Assembly (NCBI GenBank): GCA_040391535.1
Contig: JBEBXQ010000038.1
Location: forward strand, 1 to 32,913
Direction: 5' to 3'
Source: JBEBXQ01 sp040391535
GTDB taxonomy: Bacteria; Bacteroidota; Bacteroidia; Cytophagales; Spirosomataceae
DNA length: 32,913 nucleotides
Shown here piece by piece: positions 15,416 to 22,843 of the stretch. Under the pieces are notes generated by a model. The model had not been told where the DNA came from and did no database searches. It saw only the letters and a program-made list of their open reading frames with translations. How positions within the stretch are numbered: position 1 is the first letter of the stretch; the number at the start of each line of letters is the position of its first letter. Both the position numbers and the translations under genes were made by a program.

Positions 15416-15718
15416 ATGTTCAGACAATTCATTTCCATACTCTTTGTAGTGTTGCTGCTGAGTTCCACAGTGGGAGTGAATAGCTATTTGCAGAATGAAG
15501 CAAATAATGTTCTGAATAATGCAGTTGATTGTGCTGAAGAAGAGTGTGCTTCGGTTACAATTTACGATATATTTGAAGATCCGTATTATGTGAGTGCCCT
15601 GGAGCATGTCCCGCCTGTCCGTTATTGGGAGGGATTGGAAGATGAGCACGGCTATCGCTTTTCATGGATCGAAGATCTCCTCTATAATCTTGTCTCCCCG
15701 CCTCCGGAGCTGGTCTGA
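15416..15718 (+). CDS. Secreted small protein, unrecognised
   Basis: The 100-residue product begins with a hydrophobic signal-like segment (FISILFVVLLLSSTVGV, 5-21). The mature part would be about 75 residues, acidic, with DCAEEEC holding two Cys (39 and 45) and a run of aromatic residues (YDIFEDPYY, VRYWEGLEDEHGYRFSW). I recognise no family. The frame is more protein-like than the opposite-strand frame that overlaps it. It sits between the micro-ORF and carbonic anhydrase with gaps of 115 and 188 bp. A palindrome TTATTTAAATAA (15355-15366) and a TTTCCC/GGGAAA repeat lie upstream of the start. Confidence 0.55.
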   Translation: MFRQFISILFVVLLLSSTVGVNSYLQNEANNVLNNAVDCAEEECASVTIYDIFEDPYYVSALEHVPPVRYWEGLEDEHGYRFSWIEDLLYNLVSPPPELV

Positions 15719-15906
15719 TTTCTTACCTGATTTTTATTTGAGCACACCCTGTACGGGGTAAAGTTTGCTGGCATTGTTTTAGAAAACAGCATTAATCTGC
15801 TATGGTTGGTTTTCAGCCTGTTAACTTGATTGTTGCGCCTTTACGGGTATGACAGCAGGCAGTGCATTATTAAAGAAGTTAACAGAATTTTAAAAAGAAG
15901 AAAAAA

Positions 15907-16551
15907 ATGGGATTGGCATATAAGCAATTATTCGATAATAATAAAGTCTGGGTGAAGAAAATGAATGAAGAGAATCCTTCATTTTTCGATAACCTTTCCA
16001 AAGGACAAAGTCCTCAGTATCTGTGGATAGGATGTTCAGACAGCAGGGTACCTGCCAATGAGGTTACGATGACTTCTCCTGGTGATATTTTCGTACACCG
16101 TAATATTGCCAATATGGTGGTAAATACAGACATGAATATGCTGAGTGTACTGGATTATTCGGTAAACGTACTGAAAGTCAGACATGTGCTGGTAGTAGGA
16201 CATTACGGTTGCGGAGGAGTAAAAGCCGCTATGGGCAGCAGTCAGGTGGGCCTGATCGATAACTGGCTGCGTCATATCAAAGATGTATACAGAATACATA
16301 TGGATGAGCTTGATTCAATTGAAGATGAGAATGTCAAATTTGATCGTCTTGTTGAATTGAATGTCAGAGAACAGGTATATAACCTGGCCAAAACATCAAT
16401 TGTACAGAATGCATGGCAGGAGAACAGATTTCTTCAGATCCATGGAATAGTTTATTCCATCGGTAACGGGGTTTTGAAGGATCTGAACTGTACAATCGGT
16501 GATAATAATGAACTGGATGAAGTATATAAATTTGCTCCCAGTCCGCTTTAA
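15907..16551 (+). CDS. can: Beta-class carbonic anhydrase
   Basis: The enzyme interconverts CO2 and bicarbonate. The 214-residue protein has the beta-class zinc site: Cys43, Asp45 and Arg47 in GCSDSRVPANE, His99 and Cys102 in VVGHYGCGGVKAAM. The Asp-Arg dyad and the following RNIAN are also standard. There is no signal peptide, so it is cytoplasmic. A SulP transporter gene follows after 41 bp on the same strand. The pair suggests that imported bicarbonate is balanced with CO2 for carboxylases. The length is normal. Confidence 0.95.
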   Translation: MGLAYKQLFDNNKVWVKKMNEENPSFFDNLSKGQSPQYLWIGCSDSRVPANEVTMTSPGDIFVHRNIANMVVNTDMNMLSVLDYSVNVLKVRHVLVVGHYGCGGVKAAMGSSQVGLIDNWLRHIKDVYRIHMDELDSIEDENVKFDRLVELNVREQVYNLAKTSIVQNAWQENRFLQIHGIVYSIGNGVLKDLNCTIGDNNELDEVYKFAPSPL

Positions 16552-16592
16552 AAGTATTAGTATTCCAGAGCATTGAGTTACTTTAAGATTTT

Positions 16593-18167
16593 ATGTTAAA
16601 AAATAAAAATATTTTCGCGAATTTAAAATCTGATTTCCCTGCGGGTCTGGTGGTTTCCCTTGTGGCGTTACCACTCTGTCTCGGGGTTGCGCTTGCGTCA
16701 ACCGGCAGATCTGATTTGTTATTTTCAGGAATTATCGCCGGGGTGATCGGGGGGATAGTTGTTGGTGCTCTGAGTGGATCTGCCTTAGGTGTGGCAGGTC
16801 CGGCAGCCGGTTTGGTTGTGATTGTATTAACCGCAATTGAGACACTGGGAAGCTTTGAAGCTTTTTTGTTATCGGTCGTACTGGCCGGTGTTATCCAGCT
16901 GGTAGCCGGCTTTCTGAAAGCAGGGGTAGTAGGGTATTATTTCCCGTCCTCTGTTATAAAAGGAATGCTTGCGGCCATAGGTCTGACATTGATCCTGAAA
17001 GAAATTCCTCATGCCTTTGGTTATGATGAAGATTTTATGGGTGACACGGCGTTTCTGCAGAGCGACGGCCACAACACGTTTACTGAGTTATATTATTCCG
17101 TTATATACAGCCATTGGGGCGCAATTATTATATCGACCATTTCATTGGCATTGCTGATTTTGTTTGATCAGCCGTTTATGAAAAAAACCGGGTTATTCAA
17201 ATTCCTTCCCGGTGCCTTGTTTGTCGTATTGGCTGGTATAGGGCTCAATATCCTGTTTGGGGCAGCCTTTCCTGAGTTAGCTCTGGGAGGAAAACATCTG
17301 GTTGAATTGCCGGTAGCATCATCAGTACAGGAGTTTTTTGGGTTCTTTAAGTTACCTGATTTTGCTTCCATAACCAATCCTGATGTGTATGTGGTGGCCG
17401 TAACACTGGCCGTTGTTGCCAGTCTCGAAACCCTGCTTTCAGTGGAAGCTACTGATAAGCTGGACCCGTATAAAAGGAATACACCTACTAACCGTGAACT
17501 GAAAGCGCAGGGGGTAGGTAATATTATTTCAGGTCTGATAGGCGGCCTTCCGATTACACAGGTAATTGTCCGTAGTTCGGCCAATGTGGAGTCGGGTGGA
17601 AAGACAAAAATGGCGACGATTATTCACGGGTTGCTGCTGTTTGTTTCCGCTATTCTGATACCGAGCTTTCTGAATATGATTCCGCTGGCATCACTGGCAG
17701 CTATTCTGTTGCTGGTAGGGTATAAACTGGCTAAGCCATCATTGGTAAAATCCATGTACCAGCTGGGATGGGATCAGTTTATCCCTTTCATCGTCACGAT
17801 TGTGGCTATCCTGATGACGGACCTGCTGAAAGGTATTATGGTAGGTATGGCAGTGTCTATCTATTTCATTCTGAGCAAGAATTCCAAACATTCGTATCAC
17901 TATAAAAAAGAACAGCATGTTGACGGTCAGACGATCACACTGGTGTTATCGGAAGAGGTAACTTTCCTTAATAAAGGAAGTATCCAGTTGACACTTGATC
18001 ACTTGCCTGATAATTCAAAAGTCGTTATTGATGGATCAAAATCTATTAATATCGATTATGATGTGCTGGAAATTATTGAGAATTTCAGATTACATACAGC
18101 CCCTTTGAGAAATATACATGTAGAGACAAAGGGTATAGAGAAAGTTATGCTGACGAACGGACATTAA
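16593..18167 (+). CDS. SulP family anion transporter, probable bicarbonate transporter
   Basis: The 524-residue membrane protein starts with the SulP pattern SDFPAGLVVSLVALPLCLGVALAS-like region and GPAAGLVVIVLTAIE. It continues through about a dozen membrane segments, including SLETLLSVEATDKLDP and GLPITQVIVRSSANVESGG, typical of the SLC26/SulP core. A short STAS-like domain covers about 440-524. SulP proteins carry sulfate, bicarbonate or other anions. The carbonic anhydrase gene 41 bp upstream favours bicarbonate, and that substrate is inferred from context only. A terminator follows 31 bp downstream. Confidence 0.92.
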   Translation: MLKNKNIFANLKSDFPAGLVVSLVALPLCLGVALASTGRSDLLFSGIIAGVIGGIVVGALSGSALGVAGPAAGLVVIVLTAIETLGSFEAFLLSVVLAGVIQLVAGFLKAGVVGYYFPSSVIKGMLAAIGLTLILKEIPHAFGYDEDFMGDTAFLQSDGHNTFTELYYSVIYSHWGAIIISTISLALLILFDQPFMKKTGLFKFLPGALFVVLAGIGLNILFGAAFPELALGGKHLVELPVASSVQEFFGFFKLPDFASITNPDVYVVAVTLAVVASLETLLSVEATDKLDPYKRNTPTNRELKAQGVGNIISGLIGGLPITQVIVRSSANVESGGKTKMATIIHGLLLFVSAILIPSFLNMIPLASLAAILLLVGYKLAKPSLVKSMYQLGWDQFIPFIVTIVAILMTDLLKGIMVGMAVSIYFILSKNSKHSYHYKKEQHVDGQTITLVLSEEVTFLNKGSIQLTLDHLPDNSKVVIDGSKSINIDYDVLEIIENFRLHTAPLRNIHVETKGIEKVMLTNGH

Positions 18168-18198
18168 TCCTGTCCTTTCCACGAATTTGATTAAATTG

Positions 18199-18226
18199 CC
18201 CCGGTTTATTACCGGGGTATTTTTTT
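18199..18226 (+). terminator. Terminator of the carbonic anhydrase-SulP unit
   Basis: The stem CCCCGGT/ACCGGGG (7 bp, loop TTATT) is followed by TA and seven T. The T run ends 3 bp before the ATG of dtd. Confidence 0.85.
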
Positions 18227-18229
18227 GAT

Positions 18230-18685
18230 ATGATTGCAGTTATTCAGAGGGTAAGGAAAGCATCGGTTACGATTGATGGCAGCCTGTATTCAGCCATCGG
18301 CGATGGCTTGGTCGTTTTCTTAGGTATAACCCACCATGACAGGGAGGAGGATGCAGACTGGCTGTGCAGAAAGATTTGTGGTCTGCGGATTTTCGGGGAT
18401 GAAAACGGGAAAATGAATCTTTCTTTACAATCAATAGAAGCCGGCAATATTTTACTGGTTAGTCAGTTTACTTTGCATGCAAGTACAGTAAAAGGCAACA
18501 GGCCGTCCTTTATTGAGGCTGCAAGGCCTGAAGCGGCCATTCCTTTGTATGAATATATGATCGGGAAAATGTCTGATGAATTAGGGAAATCCATTCAAAC
18601 GGGTATTTTTGGTGCGGATATGAAAATTGACTTGTTAAACGATGGTCCGGTCACCATCATTATAGATTCCAAAGACAGGAAATAA
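18230..18685 (+). CDS. dtd: D-aminoacyl-tRNA deacylase
   Basis: DTD frees tRNA from wrongly attached D-amino acids, and also from glycine. The 151-residue protein has the family start MIAVIQRVRKASV, the active-site motif SQFTLHA, and the Gly-cisPro motif in NDGPVTI that excludes L-amino acids. The start is fixed by the N-terminal family sequence. That start is only 3 bp after the T run of a terminator, so a normal leader with a ribosome site seems absent. A MazG-like gene follows after 24 bp and a YfiT-like gene after that, a likely operon. Confidence 0.95.
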   Translation: MIAVIQRVRKASVTIDGSLYSAIGDGLVVFLGITHHDREEDADWLCRKICGLRIFGDENGKMNLSLQSIEAGNILLVSQFTLHASTVKGNRPSFIEAARPEAAIPLYEYMIGKMSDELGKSIQTGIFGADMKIDLLNDGPVTIIIDSKDRK

Positions 18686-18709
18686 GGGTATAAATTTTTA
18701 GTTGAAATA

Positions 18710-19036
18710 ATGACAATAGAACAGGCACAGCAGGAAGTTGATCATTGGGTAAAAACGTATGGCGTCCGTTACTTTTCGGAACTGACCAATATGACCATTC
18801 TGACAGAGGAAGTCGGTGAGCTCGCCAGGATTATGGCACGCACTTACGGCGACCAGTCTTTTAAGAAGGAAGATCTGGGAAAAAATCTTGGCGATGAAAT
18901 GGCTGATGTACTTTGGGTATTGATTTGCCTTGCCAATCAGACCAATATTGATCTGACTGAGGCATTTCGTAAAAACATGGAAAAAAAGACCCTTCGTGAC
19001 AAATCAAGACATCATGAAAATCCCAAATTAAAATAA
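18710..19036 (+). CDS. MazG-like nucleotide pyrophosphohydrolase
   Basis: The 108-residue protein is a single all-alpha MazG-type domain. The metal-binding signature is present as EExxE in LTEEVGELARIM (Glu33, Glu34, Glu37) and ExxD in GDEMADVLWVL (Glu63, Asp66). Proteins of this type hydrolyse non-canonical or excess nucleoside triphosphates to monophosphates and pyrophosphate; the exact substrate cannot be told from sequence. It lies between dtd and a YfiT-like gene with gaps of 24 and 18 bp, so the three are probably co-transcribed, perhaps as a housekeeping quality-control set. Confidence 0.9.
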   Translation: MTIEQAQQEVDHWVKTYGVRYFSELTNMTILTEEVGELARIMARTYGDQSFKKEDLGKNLGDEMADVLWVLICLANQTNIDLTEAFRKNMEKKTLRDKSRHHENPKLK

Positions 19037-19054
19037 AACATAATCCGGTTGCTT

Positions 19055-19591
19055 ATGGATCAGGAAAATTTGCGGTACCCGATAGGAAAGTTTGTCAGAA
19101 AGGCCGAATACACTGAAAGTGAAATCAAAAGTTTCATTCAGATCATCAGTGCTTTACCTTCAAAGATTATCAATCTGGCCGGTAGCTGGGAAGAGGCTAA
19201 GCTCAATACGCCCTATAGAGATGGTGGCTGGACTGTCAGGCAATTGATTCACCATATAGCCGATAGTCATATTAATGCATATTGCAGAACCCGGCTGGCA
19301 TTAACGGAAGATAATCCGGTTATTAAGCCTTACGATGAGAAAGCATGGGCGGAGTTACCCGATGGGTGTTCGGCTCCGGTTGATATTTCAATTCAGTTGC
19401 TGAAATATGTGCACATCCGATGGGTGTTATTGCTCAGCTCGCTTGATGATGAAAACCGGCAAAGAACCTATTTTCATCCGGTTTCAGAAAAACCGGTGAC
19501 TTTAAGTGAAATGATTGCGATGTATGCATGGCACAGTGAACACCATTATCAGCATATGAGAAAACTTGCCGAAAGAAAGGGCTGGATCTGA
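19055..19591 (+). CDS. YfiT/DinB-superfamily putative metal-dependent hydrolase or thiol transferase
   Basis: I use the ATG at 19055; a TTG two codons upstream in frame is less likely. The 178-residue protein is a four-helix DinB-like fold. The metal histidines expected for the YfiT branch are visible: His67 in RQLIHHIADSH, and His160 and His164 in AWHSEHHYQHM. The front part RYPIGKF is a frequent start in this branch. Relatives are described as metal-dependent hydrolases or, in Bacillus, bacillithiol transferases, so the reaction here is open. It ends the dtd-mazG-yfiT-like group and faces rplS across a shared terminator. Confidence 0.88.
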   Translation: MDQENLRYPIGKFVRKAEYTESEIKSFIQIISALPSKIINLAGSWEEAKLNTPYRDGGWTVRQLIHHIADSHINAYCRTRLALTEDNPVIKPYDEKAWAELPDGCSAPVDISIQLLKYVHIRWVLLLSSLDDENRQRTYFHPVSEKPVTLSEMIAMYAWHSEHHYQHMRKLAERKGWI

Positions 19592-19615
19592 CGAGTGTAA
19601 TATCTGTAAAACAAG

Positions 19616-19648
19616 AAAGCGACCTTTAAAAAGGCCGCTTTTGTTTTT
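19616..19648. terminator. Bidirectional terminator between yfiT-like gene and rplS
   Basis: AAAGCG and CCTTT pair with AAAGG and CGCTTT around an A-C mismatch. A run TTTTGTTTTT follows on the plus strand. On the minus strand the hairpin is followed by TTTCTTGTTTT. It lies 24 bp after the plus-strand stop and 22 bp from the rplS stop, so it can serve both genes. Confidence 0.75.
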
Positions 19649-19670
19649 CCTTTACAAAGGAAGCTTGGTA

Positions 19671-20030
19671 TCAGTTTTTCTTTAATTCTTTGATACGTGC
19701 TGCTTTACCCTGGCGTCCGCGTAAGAAGAACAAACGGGCACGACGCACTTTACCACGTCTTACCAGTTCAATTTTCGCAATACTTGAAGAAAGAATAGGG
19801 AAAATACGTTCTACGCCTACACCGTTGGAGATTTTCCTTACAGTGAAAGTTTCGCCTGTGCTGCCTGGATTACGTCTTTGAATAACGGTTCCCTGGAATT
19901 GCTGCGTACGTTCTTTGTTGCCCTCCCGGATCAGTACATGTACATTGATAGTGTCACCAGGGCCGAATGCAGGATATTCGGATTTGCGGTTTTCAATCGT
20001 TGCCTCAACGATTTTAATCAGATCGCTCAT
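19671..20030 (-). CDS. rplS: 50S ribosomal protein L19
   Basis: L19 sits at the interface of the two ribosomal subunits. The 119-residue product has the complete family pattern: FGPGDTINVHVLIREGNKER, QFQGTVIQRR, SFTV-type region (GETFTVRKISNGVGVERIFP), and the basic end RGKVRRARLFFLRGRQGKAAR. It is transcribed alone here rather than with rpsP, rimM and trmD as in many bacteria. A -7 box and a leader that can fold lie upstream. Confidence 0.97.
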   Translation of the reverse strand: MSDLIKIVEATIENRKSEYPAFGPGDTINVHVLIREGNKERTQQFQGTVIQRRNPGSTGETFTVRKISNGVGVERIFPILSSSIAKIELVRRGKVRRARLFFLRGRQGKAARIKELKKN

Positions 20031-20058
20031 AATATTTTGTAATAATTTAAAGTATAAT

Positions 20059-20105
20059 GGTCAATCCCAGCGGACGAGGTGGCGCCTCTTCATAAACATA
20101 TGACC
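20059..20105 (-). promoter_or_regulatory. Foldable leader of rplS
   Basis: Within the predicted 5' untranslated region, GGTCA (20101-20105, minus) can pair with TGACC (20059-20063). They enclose a hairpin GAGG/CCTC with a 5-nt loop (20076-20088). The region is GC-rich in an otherwise AT-rich spacer. It could be a site for control by L19 itself; that role is inferred. Confidence 0.4.
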
Positions 20106-20122
20106 TGTCTTGAAAACGAGCG

Positions 20123-20130
20123 CAAAGATA
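20123..20130 (-). promoter_or_regulatory. Candidate -7 box of rplS
   Basis: The minus strand reads TATCTTTG, an exact TAnnTTTG match. It lies about 93 bp upstream of the rplS start, which predicts a leader of about 85 nt. A CTG (not TTG) lies 17 bp further upstream. Confidence 0.5.
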
Positions 20131-20162
20131 GGTTTTTTATTTTAAATCAGGAACTGTTATGC

Positions 20163-20942
20163 TTATTTATTGCTTTTGAATTCCTGTAATTTTTTACGGG
20201 TATAGGCCGATAAGGCTAATTGACCACTTAATTCGGCCCTTTCTGTCATAAGAGTCTCCCAGTGCAGGGTGTCCTGCCATAATATTTTTTTGAAGCTGGC
20301 TGTTGCATCCGAAGGTGTTGCTGCCAGCTGGCCGGTTAACTCGCTTATGGCTACATCGAGTTCGGGTACAGAAGTATGAATGGAAGACAGAAGCCCTTTT
20401 TCAATCAACCAGGATGCCTGAAACCATTTGTCTGGTTGCAAAGCCATAGTGGAGAAAGCACTTAAACCGATTTTTCGCTTTACGGCCGGTCCGATCACAA
20501 AAGGCCCAAGTCCAATACTTAATTCACTTAACCTGAACAAGGCCGAATGTGTTGCCAGAGCAAAGTCGGCAGCAGCTGCTATCCCCATACCGCCACCCAC
20601 GGTTTTTCCGGTAATTCTGACCACCACCAGCTGTCTCACTCCACGCATTGCCAGTATGATTCGGGCAAATCCCATAAAAAATTCACGGGCTTCTTCCGGT
20701 TCTTTTAAGAGAAGCAGTTCATCAAACGAAGCTCCTGCACAAAATACTTTATCACCTTTACTTCTGATAAGAATGATTTTCACATCGGGATGCCGGCCAA
20801 GCATCTCAATTCCGCCAGCGATTTCAAGCATCTGTGCAAGAGGCAGGGAATTGCCTTGCGGATTAAAAAATGTTAACGTCCCGACGCCGTTCAGGACGTC
20901 GGTCTCAACTGAATAATGGGATAGAGACGATAAATCAGTCAT
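20163..20942 (-). CDS. Enoyl-CoA hydratase/isomerase family protein
   Basis: The 259-residue protein is a crotonase-fold enzyme that would act on an acyl-CoA. The oxyanion-hole parts are visible in VFCAGASFDE (67-75) and GKTVGGGMGIAAAADFALA (112-130). Of the two catalytic Glu of classical enoyl-CoA hydratase, one is present as Glu140 in RLSELSIGLGP; the other position holds Gly120 in GGMGIA. It is therefore unlikely to be a standard hydratase, and an isomerase, a lyase or another reaction is possible. It is not next to other fatty-acid genes. It lies between rplS and azurin on the same strand, with a terminator separating it from azurin. Confidence 0.85.
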   Translation of the reverse strand: MTDLSSLSHYSVETDVLNGVGTLTFFNPQGNSLPLAQMLEIAGGIEMLGRHPDVKIILIRSKGDKVFCAGASFDELLLLKEPEEAREFFMGFARIILAMRGVRQLVVVRITGKTVGGGMGIAAAADFALATHSALFRLSELSIGLGPFVIGPAVKRKIGLSAFSTMALQPDKWFQASWLIEKGLLSSIHTSVPELDVAISELTGQLAATPSDATASFKKILWQDTLHWETLMTERAELSGQLALSAYTRKKLQEFKSNK

Positions 20943-21014
20943 GGTGTTCTGATCAGTTCAGTAAAATGCAATGGTTTGCCTTGCAGAAAATAATACCGAT
21001 AAGAATAAAGCTAC

Positions 21015-21043
21015 AAAAAAACCCGCAACTTCATGTCGCGGGT
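21015..21043 (-). terminator. Terminator of azurin
   Basis: On the minus strand ACCCGCGAC pairs with GTTGCGGGT (9 bp including one G-U) around a 5-nt loop. A run of seven T follows. It starts 24 bp after the azurin stop. Confidence 0.85.
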
Positions 21044-21066
21044 CTTGATTTCATTAAAGAAACAGA

Positions 21067-21549
21067 TTATTCAACAATCAGTTTTCCCTGCATGATCGCA
21101 TAGTGCCCAGGGAAGCTGCAGATGTAAGGATAAGTTCCTTTTTTAGGAGCTGTAAATTCTATAACAGTAGATTCGCCGCCGCCGATCAATTTGGTATGAG
21201 CAAGGATTTTAGCTTTTTCTGAAGCCGGAATATATTCAGTATCTCTTGCAAGATTCGCCTTGGATGCAAACTGGGCAAGATCTGTTCCTGCTGCCAGAAG
21301 AACGAAGTTATGGCCCATTGCAGTTTTAGCTAGTTTACCCGTATGCGTTAACGTAAGCTTTACTTTCTGGCCCGCTTTTACCTTTAGTTCTTTTTTGTCA
21401 AATTGCATCATATCATTGCTGCCTAATTTGATTTCAACAGCAGCACCTTTACTTTGAGCTGATGCTTCGATGGCGTTGAATGGATTAATGACGGCCATAG
21501 CGATAAAGGCACCGCACAGCATAAATCCTAATTTGAATTTTTTGATCAT
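21067..21549 (-). CDS. azu: Azurin (type 1 copper electron carrier)
   Basis: Azurin is a periplasmic blue copper protein that carries electrons in respiration. The 160-residue precursor has a signal peptide ending near EASAQS (28-33). The copper ligands are all present: His80 in AMGHNFVLL, then Cys144, His149 and Met153 in ICSFPGHYAIMQG. The family segment AHTKLIGGGES is also clear. The two Cys that form the disulfide in Pseudomonas azurin are not seen at their expected places. It is a single-gene unit with a good -7 box and a terminator. Its partners could include c-type cytochromes made by the Ccm system coded in this window. Confidence 0.95.
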   Translation of the reverse strand: MIKKFKLGFMLCGAFIAMAVINPFNAIEASAQSKGAAVEIKLGSNDMMQFDKKELKVKAGQKVKLTLTHTGKLAKTAMGHNFVLLAAGTDLAQFASKANLARDTEYIPASEKAKILAHTKLIGGGESTVIEFTAPKKGTYPYICSFPGHYAIMQGKLIVE

Positions 21550-21586
21550 TTTGGTTAATGTTTTAAGCTAATGTTAAACAAACGTG

Positions 21587-21594
21587 CAAATATA
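21587..21594 (-). promoter_or_regulatory. Candidate -7 box of azurin
   Basis: The minus strand reads TATATTTG, about 38 bp upstream of the ATG. ATTA rather than TTG lies 21 bp further upstream. Confidence 0.5.
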
Positions 21595-21794
21595 TAAACA
21601 ATTCATTCACTTGGGTAATACGTTTTCAAGGTCTTATTGTATTTATATATTGCCTGTCTTGAAACGACAACTGTTTGATGCTGGTATGAAGCCAGGGTTT
21701 AATTATATTAAAAAAAAACTTTACAATTCTTTTCATCGGAGTCCTTTATATGAGATTGCTCATTTCTGAAATCCTTATTCTCTCAAATATTCCT

Positions 21795-21802
21795 TAATTT
21801 TG
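21795..21802 (+). promoter_or_regulatory. Candidate -7 box of menB
   Basis: TAATTTTG matches TAnnTTTG and lies about 82 bp upstream of the menB ATG. No TTG is found at the -33 distance. Confidence 0.4.
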
Positions 21803-21883
21803 CAATATTCTGACGCAATACCTTTATTGTATCAGGAGAACCGGTTTATTTTGATTCTATTAATAACATTATAAAAGCATAGT

Positions 21884-22708
21884 ATGTCTGAAGCAATACG
21901 GTGGGAAACCATCAAAGAATACGAAGATATTTTATTTACACTTCATCAGGGAATAGCGAAAATCAGCATCAATCGTCCGGCCAGGCATAATGCCTTCCGT
22001 CCACAGACGGTAAAGGAAATGATAGATGCCATGCATATCTGCCGGGAAGATACCCGTATTGAGGTGATTATTCTGACAGGTGAAGGAGGAAAAGCTTTCT
22101 GTTCAGGTGGCGATCAGTCGGTCAGAGGGCATGGTGGGTATGTAGGTGATGACGAAATTCCACGTTTAAATGTACTGGATCTGCAAAAAATGATCCGCTC
22201 TATTCCAAAGGCAGTGATAGCAATGGTAGCCGGATGGGCTATTGGCGGAGGTCATGTGCTGCATGTGGTCTGTGATCTTACGGTAGCTGCTGAAAATGCG
22301 CGGTTCGGACAAACAGGACCTAAAGTGGGTAGTTTTGACGGTGGTTTCGGAGCCTCTTATCTTGCCCGTATTGTCGGACAGAAAAAAGCGCGTGAGATAT
22401 GGTTTCTGTGTGATCAGTATGATGCGGAGGAAGCGTTGCAGATGGGATTGGTTAATAAAGTGGTTCCGCTGGAGAAGCTGGAAGAAGCCACGGTGGAATG
22501 GTGCAGGAAAATCCAGAAGAAAAGTCCGCTGGCCATCCGTATGCTGAAAAGCTCGTTTAATGCCGAACTGGACGGACAGGCGGGTATTCAGGAACTGGCG
22601 GGAAATGCCACGCTATTGTATTACATGAGTGAGGAAGCTAAAGAAGGGTTTTCTTCGTTCCTGGAGAAAAGAGATCCGGATTTCAGTAAGTTTCCGAAAT
22701 TCCCCTGA
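21884..22708 (+). CDS. menB: 1,4-dihydroxy-2-naphthoyl-CoA synthase
   Basis: MenB closes the second ring of the menaquinone head group from o-succinylbenzoyl-CoA. The 274-residue crotonase-fold protein has FCSGGDQSVRGHGGYVGDD (72-90), the GGGHVLHVVCDL hydratase-fold motif (121-132), FGQTGPKVGSFDGG (141-154) with Asp152, and Trp173 in REIWFLC. The GQTGP motif marks the MenB type that uses bound bicarbonate as catalytic base. The C-terminal FSKFPKFP end is typical. Menaquinone is the main quinone of Bacteroidota. No other men gene is adjacent. An EVE-domain gene starts 135 bp downstream on the same strand. Confidence 0.97.
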   Translation: MSEAIRWETIKEYEDILFTLHQGIAKISINRPARHNAFRPQTVKEMIDAMHICREDTRIEVIILTGEGGKAFCSGGDQSVRGHGGYVGDDEIPRLNVLDLQKMIRSIPKAVIAMVAGWAIGGGHVLHVVCDLTVAAENARFGQTGPKVGSFDGGFGASYLARIVGQKKAREIWFLCDQYDAEEALQMGLVNKVVPLEKLEEATVEWCRKIQKKSPLAIRMLKSSFNAELDGQAGIQELAGNATLLYYMSEEAKEGFSSFLEKRDPDFSKFPKFP

Positions 22709-22769
22709 TCATCAGGCATCCCTTTCCATAGCCGATAGCTGACTGCATGATGCAGGTGGCGATACTATG
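22704..22769. repeat. Two odd-length palindromes after menB
   Basis: CCTGAT-C-ATCAGG (22704-22716) overlaps the menB stop codon. CTGCAT-G-ATGCAG (22743-22755) lies 26 bp later and is enclosed by CATAG/CTATG (22727-22731 and 22765-22769). Neither is followed by a T run, so ordinary terminators are unlikely. Confidence 0.5.
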
Positions 22770-22843
22770 AAGAACCTGTATACAATGATATGTTATTGAG
22801 TAAAAATAAGAGGTTGCAGAAAACCTGAAAAATAAACAGTACT

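Larger units (their letters stand above)
21550..21883. other. Divergent spacer between azurin and menB
   Basis: No gene is supported. The 334 bp are AT-rich and hold the azurin -7 box on the minus strand and a menB -7 box on the plus strand. A small hairpin CTGG/CCAG lies near 21681-21695. The open frame at 21584-21769 looks random. Confidence 0.6.

Noticed and set aside
15752..15767. ACCCTGTACGGGGT and a TAAAGTTTG box as terminator and promoter before carbonic anhydrase.
   Set aside because: The stem has only four or five pairs without a T run, and the box has one base too many for the -7 consensus.
17168..17584. Minus-strand frame of 138 codons inside the SulP gene.
   Set aside because: It is rich in Ser, Thr and Pro in the manner of shadow frames and has no signal of its own, while the plus strand has full SulP motifs.
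21584..21769. 61-codon plus-strand frame between azurin and menB.
   Set aside because: It starts inside the azurin promoter box and has no protein-like pattern or start context.
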